Origin: Flavobacterium shii
Lineage (GTDB): Bacteria; Bacteroidota; Bacteroidia; Flavobacteriales; Flavobacteriaceae
Length of the DNA stretch: 64,000 bases
Assembly (NCBI RefSeq): GCF_025847235.1
Contig: NZ_JAOZEW010000011.1
Coordinates: forward strand, 62,001 to 126,000
Direction: 5' to 3'
The position numbers and the translations under genes were made by a program. Under the pieces are notes generated by a model. It searched no databases. It worked only from the letters and a program-made list of their open reading frames with translations, and was not told where the DNA came from. This document shows, piece after piece, positions 28,308-37,900 of the stretch (the first letter of the stretch is position 1; each line of letters opens with the position of its first letter).

Positions 28308-29428
28308 TTTCCTTTTTAGATCTAAAGAAAATAAACGAGCCGTACAAAAAAGCATTTCAGGAAAAAATGGAAGCTGTTTTGGATAATGGCTGGTATATTT
28401 TAGGAAAAGAAGTCAAAGCATTCGAAGCATCTTTTGCTGAATATTGTGGTGCAAAACATTGTATTGGAGTAGGGAATGGGCTGGATGCTTTATCGCTTAT
28501 TTTTAAAGCATATATCCAACTAGGTAAATTACAAAAAAGAGATGAAGTTATAGTTCCCGCAAATACTTATGTCGCGAGTATTCTAGCTATTTTACAAGCA
28601 GATTTGGTTCCGGTTTTGGTCGAGCCAAAATTAGAAACATATAATATTGATCCAGATTTAATTCAAGAAAAAATCACACCAAAAACCAAAGCGATTTTGG
28701 TGGTTCATTTATACGGACAATTAGCCGAAATGGATGACATAAATGATATTGCAATTCGAAATAATCTTTTAGTAGTAGAAGATGCAGCACAATCACACGG
28801 CGCAATCGGCAATCAGCAATCGGCAATCGGCAATGAGCAATCAGCTGTAGCGTATAGTTTTTACCCAGGGAAGAATTTAGGAGCCTTAGGTGATGGCGGT
28901 GCAATTACAACAGATGATTCTGAGTTGGCTAAAGTTTTATTTTCGCTTCGTAATTATGGCTCAGAAACAAAATATTATAATGATTTTGTTGGTGTAAATT
29001 CGAGATTAGACGAATTGCAAGCCGCATTCCTGAATGTAAAATTACCAAACTTGAATGCCGAAAATGAACAACGAAGAAATATTGCAAAAAGATATTTGAG
29101 CGAGATAAAAAATGAGAAAATAATACTACCGATTGTGTCATTGCGAGGAACGAAGCAATCTAATCATGTATTTCATTTATTTGTTATTAGAACTCAAAAA
29201 AGAGATAATTTACAAGCTTATTTATTAGAGAATGGCATTCAAACAATGATCCATTATCCAGTTCCTCCACATAAACAAAAGGCATTTTCTCCCGAAACTT
29301 CGGGATGGAATAATCTATCTTTCCCAATTACCGAAAAAATACATAAGGAGGTTTTGAGTTTGCCAATAAGCCCCGTTTTGACTGATGAAGAGGTGAGTTT
29401 TATTATTGAAATTATTAATAGATACTAG
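28304..29428 (+). CDS. DegT/DnrJ/EryC1 sugar aminotransferase, FdtB/QdtB-like, with in-frame repeat insertions
   Basis: A PLP enzyme that transaminates a dTDP-3-keto-6-deoxyhexose to the 3-amino sugar. The 374 residues include [29 protein letters not shown], and [15 protein letters not shown] with the PLP lysine at Lys190. Residues 168-181 ([14 protein letters not shown]) are a low-complexity insertion coded by an iterated GCAATCGG-type DNA repeat. Residues about 279-285 (SLRGTKQ) and 330-334 (PETSG) are also coded by repeat-like DNA. The reading frame stays open. An FdtA-like ketoisomerase, the usual partner, lies far away at 51526. Confidence 0.88.
   Translation: MISFLDLKKINEPYKKAFQEKMEAVLDNGWYILGKEVKAFEASFAEYCGAKHCIGVGNGLDALSLIFKAYIQLGKLQKRDEVIVPANTYVASILAILQADLVPVLVEPKLETYNIDPDLIQEKITPKTKAILVVHLYGQLAEMDDINDIAIRNNLLVVEDAAQSHGAIGNQQSAIGNEQSAVAYSFYPGKNLGALGDGGAITTDDSELAKVLFSLRNYGSETKYYNDFVGVNSRLDELQAAFLNVKLPNLNAENEQRRNIAKRYLSEIKNEKIILPIVSLRGTKQSNHVFHLFVIRTQKRDNLQAYLLENGIQTMIHYPVPPHKQKAFSPETSGWNNLSFPITEKIHKEVLSLPISPVLTDEEVSFIIEIINRY
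28803..28843 (+). repeat. short tandem repeat inside the aminotransferase gene
   Basis: About five imperfect copies of a 6-8 base GCAATCGG/GCAATCA unit lie within the coding frame and code for the [14 protein letters not shown] loop just before the PLP-lysine motif. Confidence 0.85.
29137..29160 (+). repeat. dispersed-repeat unit inside the aminotransferase gene
   Basis: The core TTGCGAGGAACGAAGCAATC is, from general familiarity, one of the most common dispersed repeats in Bacteroidota and other bacterial genomes. Here it is read in frame as SLRGTKQS, which sits where homologues have a short loop. Confidence 0.75.
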
Positions 29429-29429
29429 C

Positions 29430-30279
29430 TTGAGTTTCATTAAAAAATATACCCAGACCAATCTGTTTAAAATAACCTCTTTAAATAGTTTGAGTGTAGT
29501 ATTAAAAATTGGTATTGGATTAATTACGTCAAAATTATTAGCTGTTTTTGTTGGTCCTAGCGGAATGGCATTAGTTGGAAATCTTCGTAATTTTTTGACT
29601 TCATTGGAAAGTATTTCAACATTGGGATTCCAAAGCGGAATTGTAAAATATGTTGCTGAAAATGAAAAGAATGAAACAGAAATTCAAAAAATAATTGCCA
29701 CAGTTTTTATCACATTATTACTAGTTGTACTTATTTTAAGCGGACTTTTATTTTTTCTAGCCTCGTTCTGGAATAGTAGAATTTTCGGGAGTAATTTTAA
29801 ATTTTCATTAGTATTCAAAATCTTGGCTTTGGCTTTACCTTGGTATGCAATTTCGATTTTTTTTGCCTAAATTATCAATTGCAAAAAGCAATCAAGAGAC
29901 AAAATTGATATTCTGGAGCTATTATAAAACGATTTTGCCTGTTTTTATTATTGGTGTTACTGTAATTTATTTTTTACGGTTTTTTATAATAAAGCTACTT
30001 TTTACATCCGATTTCCTTCCTGTGGAGAGTTTGTTTTTCTGGCAATTATTAGGAGATGTTTTTAAGGTTTGTTCTCTTATTTTGGGTTTTCAGTTTTTTG
30101 CTAAAAAAATGACCGTTGCCTTTATAATCTCAGAGTTGCTTTCTCTCGCCGTTTTATATTTTTCAAGTCTATATTTTATACAGTTTTTTAAAATAGGGGG
30201 AGTTGTTATGGCTCAGGCTTTGGATAATTTTCTTTATTTGGTTGTGCTTTGTGTGTATTTTAGGAAGAGTTTAGTTTAG
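29430..30279 (+). pseudogene. decayed Wzx-type O-antigen flippase, internal deletion plus frameshift
   Basis: Two frames are remnants of one polysaccharide flippase (MOP superfamily). The N-terminal part (29430-29870, about 146 residues) has FIKKYTQTNLFKITSLNSLS and VFVGPSGMALVGNLRNF, then stops after ALPWYAISIFFA. The C-terminal part resumes in another frame around 29857-29866 as FFLPKLSIAKSNQETK and runs to 30279. Together they give about 285 residues, where family members have over 400. Roughly 120 central residues are missing at a run of eight T (29857-29864). The first start is taken as TTG 29430, two bases past the aminotransferase stop. An intact second flippase lies at 47653. Confidence 0.8.
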
Positions 30280-30324
30280 TTAATTTTTTCTTAAATTCCC
30301 TTCAGTTTATTTGATTTTATTCAA

Positions 30325-30332
30325 TACTTTTG
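30325..30332 (+). promoter_or_regulatory. -7 box TACTTTTG of tail-fibre-like gene 1 (shared leader)
   Basis: TACTTTTG fits TAnnTTTG. The sequence around it, and the leader up to the ATG at 30363, align with the regions before the paralogous genes at 45231 and, less well, 42008. This indicates a duplicated promoter-leader. Confidence 0.6.
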
Positions 30333-30362
30333 CGCGAATTAATCTATAAGAAAACGCAAGAA

Positions 30363-31433
30363 ATGAAACCATCTTTTACTCTTTTATTTTCAGGAATATT
30401 TATATTAAGCAGCATAACTATAAAAGCACAGATAAGTACCTCGACAGGCGGTTCCGGAAGTGTTTTGCCAAACTCACCAACTTCTAATAGTAACGTAGGA
30501 ATAGGAACAACTAATCCTTCATTTTATCAACACGGCGGAAACAACAAAATATTAGAAATTAGCAATCCTAATGTTATTATAAATTCACAGTCTCACATTG
30601 TAATTTCCTCAGGATCTGTCCAGCCAAGTACCTCCATAGGTAGTCTCACTTGGGCATTGCCAAATACAACTTCTCTTAATAAAGGAGTTGCATATTTAGG
30701 AGTTGTAACGGCACCTAATTCTACAAGTTCAAATCCTTCTTCCTCTATTTTATTTGCAACACGAAACGCAACTTCTGATAATTGGAAAGAACAAATGATA
30801 ATAGCTAATACTGGTAATGTTGGCATTGGTACTTTAGCCCCAACTGCTATATTAGATGTCAATTTGCCTCTACCTACTACGGGAAGATATAGTTCTCAAA
30901 AATGGTCTACCATTAATCCGGAATATAATCTAACATTACAAACTATTTGGAATACTGGCGGTATCAATCAGGAATTTATCCAACGTTTTAACGGAGTAGA
31001 TTACACTTCATTGGCCTTTTTTCAAGGCAATGTAGGCATAGGAACTACAAACCCAACTGCAAAACTAACCGTTGCTGGAGATATTAATGCGCGTGAAGTA
31101 CGAGTAACGGTAAATGCGGGAGCTGATTTTGTTTTCGAAAACGAGTATAATTTACCTTCATTAACTACTGTGGAAACTTACATTAAAGAAAACAAGCATT
31201 TACCTGAGATAGCATCTGCCAAAGAAATGCAGGAAAGCGGTATTAATCTATCTGAAATGAATATCAAATTATTGCAGAAAGTAGAGGAATTAACACTTTA
31301 TACAATCGAGCAGCATAAAGAGAATACTGTTCAGTCGAAAAAAACAGAAGAATTAGCACTTTATTTAATTCAGCAAAATAAGGATATGGAAGAGTTAAAA
31401 GCTCAAATGAAAAAAGTATTAGAGAATAAATAA
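30363..31433 (+). CDS. tail-fibre-like exported protein 1, upstream of the RHS locus
   Basis: A 356-residue protein with a signal peptide ending near IKAQ (about 22), then ISTSTGGSGSVLPNSPTSN and a VGIGTTNP repeat. VGIGT recurs near residues 155 and 225, as in phage-tail-fibre-like beta-helical stalks. The C-terminal 80 residues hold ADFVFENEYNLPSLTTVETY, HLPEIASAKEM and a coiled coil to the end, which suggests a trimer. I start at ATG 30363; the frame opens at a TTG inside the promoter box and is not used. The T9SS mini-protein follows after 21 bases. The paralogs at 42008 and 45231 share the ends but have different middles. Confidence 0.8.
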   Translation: MKPSFTLLFSGIFILSSITIKAQISTSTGGSGSVLPNSPTSNSNVGIGTTNPSFYQHGGNNKILEISNPNVIINSQSHIVISSGSVQPSTSIGSLTWALPNTTSLNKGVAYLGVVTAPNSTSSNPSSSILFATRNATSDNWKEQMIIANTGNVGIGTLAPTAILDVNLPLPTTGRYSSQKWSTINPEYNLTLQTIWNTGGINQEFIQRFNGVDYTSLAFFQGNVGIGTTNPTAKLTVAGDINAREVRVTVNAGADFVFENEYNLPSLTTVETYIKENKHLPEIASAKEMQESGINLSEMNIKLLQKVEELTLYTIEQHKENTVQSKKTEELALYLIQQNKDMEELKAQMKKVLENK

Positions 31434-31454
31434 AAACAGTAAAACGATTATATC

Positions 31455-31907
31455 ATGAAATATTATTTAATACTAATCCTGCTAGGATTTGCAATAACTA
31501 CAAGGGCTCAGAAAAAAATCACATTCGAATATGATAATGCAGGCAATCAAACAAAAAGAGAATTATGTTTAACCTGTACCAGTAAAAATGCGGATGAAGT
31601 ACCCAAAGAAATTGAAGCATTGGTCGAAGAAGACCTGCTGAAATTCTCACCGGAAGACGTCGTTTCTTATTATCCTAATCCAGTTAGGGAAGAATTATAC
31701 TTAAAGTGGCAGCTTGTTAATGATAATTATGTTTCTTCATTGATGGTTTACAATTTTAATGGGCAAGTTTTACAAACATTCTCTCAATCGGAAAGAAATA
31801 ATACACAAACAATTCCATTTCAATCGTATCCTTCTGGAACTTATCTGGTTGTTCTCCTGTATAATAATGGAGAGCAAAAGACAATAAAAATTATCAAGCA
31901 AAAATAA
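31455..31907 (+). CDS. small T9SS type A sorting-domain protein with one YD-like motif
   Basis: A 150-residue exported protein with a signal peptide ending at TRAQ (about 19). It is followed by ITFEYDNAGNQTKRELC, which resembles a single RHS/YD repeat, a short acidic linker, and a complete T9SS type A C-terminal domain (about 75-150). That domain starts SYYPNPVREELYL, includes VYNFNGQVLQTF, and ends KTIKIIKQK. Beyond the sorting domain there is almost no cargo. The RHS gene begins one base after the stop, so the two are translationally coupled. It may be an adaptor or anchor that helps the RHS protein cross the outer membrane (inference). Confidence 0.85.
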   Translation: MKYYLILILLGFAITTRAQKKITFEYDNAGNQTKRELCLTCTSKNADEVPKEIEALVEEDLLKFSPEDVVSYYPNPVREELYLKWQLVNDNYVSSLMVYNFNGQVLQTFSQSERNNTQTIPFQSYPSGTYLVVLLYNNGEQKTIKIIKQK

Positions 31908-31908
31908 T

Positions 31909-34900
31909 ATGAAGCATTTTTACTTTACTCTTATATTTTTAAGTTTATCTTTTTTTGTTAATGCACAAGGGACTACACCTACTGGAAATTCCACAGAAGT
32001 TGGCGTAACCGAAGGTGAATTATCAGTCTCATTATCTGGGAGTGCTACTTATTCTATTCCTATTGCAGTGCCGTCTGGAATCAATGGAGTAGTTCCTCAA
32101 ATCAGTTTGGTTTATAATAGTCAGGCTGGTAGTGGTATTGCAGGTGAAGGTTGGGGTATTTCCGGGGTATCTAGTATTACTAGAATTCCTTCTACCAAAT
32201 TCCATGACGGTATAATTGATGCCGTAGATTTTGATTCATTAGACCGTTTTGCTTTTGATGGGCAACGATTAGTTGTAAAAAGTGGCACTTCTGGAGTTTA
32301 TGGAGCAAACGGAACAGTATATGAAACCGAAAGATTTTCAAATGTAAAAATCACTTCTTATGGAGTGAATCCTTTAGGAGCTAATTATGGCCCGGCATAT
32401 TTTCAGATAGAATATCCCGATGGTTCAATAGCACAATATGGGAATACATCAGAGTCACGTTCATTATTAGAATGGTCTATAACTTACTGGCAAAACCCTC
32501 AGGGAGTAAGAATAAACTACTCATACGTAACTACAAATAATACGCTTCGATTAACTGAAATATCTTATGGAGGTATGGGGGCTCCTGGAAGTAACATATT
32601 AAATTCCATTCAATTTAATTATATTTCGAGGTTTAACCCTATTGAAATTTATGTAGGAGGACAAAGTATAATTAACAATTATAAATTAGATGTAATTAGT
32701 ATAAAAAACTTTGCAGCTGGTTTTAGAAATTATAAATTGGAATATATCAATAATAGTGATTTATTATCTAAAATAACCGAAAAATCAGGAGACAATATTT
32801 TAGCTTATAATCCAACAGTTTTTACTTATAATAGTACTAAGCACGACTTAGTACATAGTAATTTAACGGCAAAACTGAGTGTAGGAGATATTACTGCTCT
32901 TGATTTCGAAACGGTTAGTGGTGATTTTGATGGAGATGGTAATATGGACTTTCTACTATATCCCAAAATTGGACCAGATGCAAAAAAAATGTATTATTTG
33001 TTTTCAAATATTAAATCTATTGCGAATATTCCTGTAAATATGGGCTATAAGCATATGGTAGGTTCTTTTGAAACAATATTTCCTGTTTCATGGTTAAGTT
33101 CTCAAAATAAATTAATACCAATGCAAGGTTGGTGTACAGTAGTTATAAATCCAACAACATTTACTACTTCATTTAATAATTATTCTATTGGAACCCCTAT
33201 TTATGGACAAGGAGGGAAATCATACGATTTTCCAAAGCTGATATATTTTTCAGAAGACCCAAGTGCTCGTTGCAATAATCCGAGGCCGCCAACGGAATAC
33301 CAAGAAAACATTCCAAAAGAATATGTTAGTGGAGATTTTAATGGAGATGGAATTACTGATGTCTTGGTCATTGAGAAAAATATGGATTATAGTTACTATG
33401 CTCCATGTGATATTAATGGAAACTATGTTTATTATAATACTACCCGTAAAAGCAATGCTTTTTTTGTAGATTTAGATAGTCGAAAAACTATAGATTTTGT
33501 TTCTATTACAAACAATCTAAACATCGATGCAGCAGAACAGTTGCAAGTAGCAGATTTTAATGGGGACGGAAAGGCTGATTTGTTAGTATTCAAATCTGGA
33601 TCTGTTAGGGTGTTTTCTTTAAACGATGCTAATAAATTAGAGTTATTGTTTACAACAACAGATACAGCTATACAAATTGACAAACCAATTTTAGTAGGGG
33701 ATTATAATGGTGATGGGAAATCTGATTTTTTAATTCCATCGGCTTCAGGATCTGATGTTTGGAATAAATTTACTTCTACAGGAACTGGTTTTGTAAAACT
33801 ATCAAGATCGTTGCAAGGAATAACTTTCAGTACTAATACTTCATTAAAAACAAATAGATATATAGCTTCTGATTATGATAAGGATGGAAAAACTGATTTA
33901 ACAAATATAGTTGTGAATAGAAATCAAACCGATACAAGCGGATCAATTTCCATGACTTGTTTTAGAAATGTTAATGGATATATATCTGTAACTGATTCAA
34001 GGACAGTATATACTACTTCAGATGTTGCTATTGGAATTAATACTTTGCCTATTTATCTTCCTTCTAATAATAAAAATACTCATAATGGAGTACTTACATC
34101 GATATTTGATGTTGCTTTTATAATTAATGATAAAATTCAATATTTCTATAATACGAAGAATAGTATTACGGATAAGGAATTGAATTCAGTTACTATTGGA
34201 AATGGAGTTAAGAAAATAATAACTTATCAACCACTAGATGCTAATTACAATGGAGGTTATGATGCAGTATACCGATCTAGTGACAACATAGAAAGTTATC
34301 CTGGTATTGATATTGTAATTGCGCCCAATTTTAAAGTAGTTTCTCAACTGGAAAAGCAAAGTAGTGCAGGATCCTCTAAACAATCATTTAAATATTATGG
34401 AGGCGTTTCGAATGTAGAAGGACTTGGGTTTTTAGGTTTTCGTTCCACGATGAGAACTAATTGGTATAATGATCCTTCTAAAATTATCTCTAGTATTTCT
34501 AGGTTTGATGTGGGGCAAAGAGGAGCCAATACTGAAAATTATACAGTATTGGGATTACATGATCCTTTAAAGACTACAAGAACTGATCAAACTCCTAGGG
34601 TACTCGTAAAAGAAGGAGATTATACAGTAACCAGTACAGATAATTTAATTGCGACACAAAGAATAATTTTAAAACCGAATACCTGGATAAAATCTGGAAG
34701 TACTTTTACTGCAAAAATCAATGCAGATGCAAATTCAGCTGGTGACTCACCTACTGAATTCATCGTAAAATCAATACTTACCTACGAAAGTGATGTATTG
34801 CCTAATAAAGTTTTTAAAATTCAAAATACTAATAATAAACAATATAATGGTTTAGAGAATACGAATAGTGAAACTAATATTGTTTATGACGATAATAATA

Positions 34901-37900
34901 ATCCAACTCAATCTACTACCGTACTAAGAGAGAGAGGAACAACTATACAAACCACTGTAGCTAATGTAGTTTATGAAAATCAAACGACTACTAGTCCATA
35001 TTATATAGGAAGAACAAAAAGCAAATCCCAAACTGTGATAAGTTCTGGTGATAGTATGAATTCAAGTGAGATTTATGAATACGGCTCGGGATCTGAAAGT
35101 AATTTGCTAAAGACAATCCAAAAATATGGCAACAACACGAGTGCCATTATCGAAACAAATGGGTATGACACTTTTGGAAACATCACAACAAAAACGATAT
35201 CGGCATCAGGTGTCACAGATAGAAAAACGAGTTTCATATACGATCCCACAGGTCGTTTCTTAAAAGAAAGTACAGATATTGAGGGATTCAAAACCGCATT
35301 TGATTACAATCCCAACAGTACACTAAAGTCTGAAACTAAGCAAACGGAACTTGGTATTTGGAACAATGCACTTGTAACAGGCTACGAGTATGATTCTTGG
35401 TTTAAGAAAACCACAATTACCGATTATTTAGGTAAAACACATACTTATGCCTATATACGACAAAGCGAAAAAGCCAAAATCACACTCACAGGAAATACGG
35501 ACGATAGTTATAGTGAAGAACTATTTGATGATCTGGGCAGAAAGATACGTAGTGGTATAAAAGACATTCAAGGCAATATGTCTTATAAAGATTATAAATA
35601 CGATATTTATGATCGAAATTTTAGTGTAAGTGAACCTAATACCGGTAGTCCATTATGGAATACCACTTTATATGATGTGTATGGTCGTCCCGAAACTATC
35701 ACAGACTTTAAGGGGAAGGTATTGACAATAAAATATGATAAACGAACAACTACTGTAACTGATGGCAGTACAGGTCAAATCAAAATATCAACCAAAAATG
35801 CCATGGGTAATGTTATTACCATGCTTGAAGCCCCAATAGGTGGTACCGTAAATTATAGTTATTTTGCCAATGGAAACCTTAAGGAAACCAATTACAATGG
35901 GAATAAAATAACTATGACACAAGATGGTTGGGGACATAAAACCAGTTTAACAGATCCTTCGGCAGGTATGTATACATACGAATATAATGCTCTTGGCGAG
36001 AACACACAAGAAACTACTCCAAATGGCACAACTACGTATAAACTGAACGATTGGGGTAAACTTGAAACAAAAACCATAGTAGGCAATAATACCAACAGCA
36101 CTACTCAATATCTTTATACACCAGACAGCAAATTGCTCCAAAAAACGATTTACACAGATACTGGAGATGCAGGTAAAACAATTATTACTGATTATACCTA
36201 CGACGCAAAAAAACGTTTGGAAACAACTAGCGAAACCACAGGGTACGGTGCAGTTTTCACAAAAAAAATAGAATACGATGCTTGGGGCAGGGTTGATAAA
36301 GAAATTAATACGGCAACTCTAAACGGAAAAAGCAGTACTACTAGTATACAAAAGGAGTACAAAAATGGCTTTGCATATAAAATAAACGAAATAAAAAATG
36401 GACAAATTACCAAAACTCTTTGGGAGACAACCGAGATAAATGCCAGAGGACAGTTAACCAAAGCGGCATTAGGTAACGGAATTGTTATAAATAATGCATA
36501 CGATAGTTATGGATACGTAACCAATATGAAGCATACTTTGGGTACCGTAACCACCATGGAATTAGGTACTAATTTTGATAGCCAACGTGGGAACCTCAAG
36601 TGGCGTAAAAACAGTCTTTTTGGTAATGTAACTGAAAATTTTAATTACGATACCCAAGATCGACTTACAGAATTCCCTAATGGATTAGGTGTACAAGAAA
36701 GTCAGGCTTATGAAGATGATGGACGTATCAAGTCTAATACGTTAGGAGTATATAATTATACCAATACGGGTAAAAAATACCAAAATACCTCTATAACATT
36801 AACGCCTGAGGCTTTACCTTATTATGAGACTAAGCCTTTGCAAACTGTTAGCTACAATACTTTTAAGAGCCCTGTAGAAATAGTAGAAGAGGGTATAGAT
36901 AAAATAAGTTTTGTGTATAATGACAACAACAACCGTAGTGTTATGTTTTACGGAGGATTAGGACTTAAACAAACCCGAATCTATCGTAAACATTACAGTG
37001 CCGATGGTACTATGGAGATTAAGGAAAATACCCAAACAGGAGCTGTCGAGTTTGTAACTTATTTAGGTGGAGATGGGTACTCTGCACCAGTAGTTTATAA
37101 AAAAACATATAATAGCGCAGGAGCAGCTCAAGAACAAACATTATATTTGCACAGAGATTACCAAGGCAGTATCTTGGCAATAACCAATGAAACAGGAGTT
37201 ATTCTTGAAAAAAGGCAATTTGATGCTTGGGGTGCTATTATAAAAGTACAAGATAGTGCCGGTAATATATTAAACGGTCTTACTATTCTTGACAGAGGTT
37301 ACACGGGGCATGAACACTTGCAAAGTGTAGGTCTTATACATATGAATGGACGTTTGTATGACCCAAAATTGCATCGATTCCTACAGCCTGATAATTTTGT
37401 GCAAGACCCTGCTAATACCCAAAACTTTAATCGTTACGGATATGTGTTAAACAACCCCCTGAAGTATACTGATCCTAGTGGGGAGCTCAAAATTAATTGG
37501 AATGATATAGTTGCCGCTGTAGCAATAGCTGTTGGAACGGTTTTATCTGCAACTGGAGTAGCAACGGCAGTAGGAGCTGTATTAATTGGGGCAGGAGTCG
37601 CACATTTTGGTGCTACTTATGCAGAATATACTAGAACTGGAGATTGGAACGCTGCATCAAATAATGCTGGCATTAGTTTTAGCGCAACCATAACAACAGA
37701 TTTTGGTTATAATAATTCTAAAGATGCGGCGAATGGTGTTGCTCAAAATGGATCTATTGTAAAACCTAAGACTGTAAATAATGATGGAGAAGATCAAGGT
37801 AATGGAAGAGATAATTTTAGCACTATTTCTAATTACACAGGGTTTATTGGCGATATAGGGGCTACGGCTAATTTTAATGGTAGATATTATTTTTCAGACA

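Noticed and set aside
28674..29141. Minus-strand frames inside the aminotransferase gene
   Set aside because: They are shadows of the coding frame, lengthened by the repeat tracts.
29406..30279. Two separate small membrane protein genes
   Set aside because: Both parts match different ends of one flippase and meet at a poly-T junction, so one pseudogene explains them better.
30330..30362. Upstream TTG start for the tail-fibre-like gene 1
   Set aside because: The TTG overlaps the -7 promoter box; the paralogs all start at the ATG that gives the normal signal peptide.
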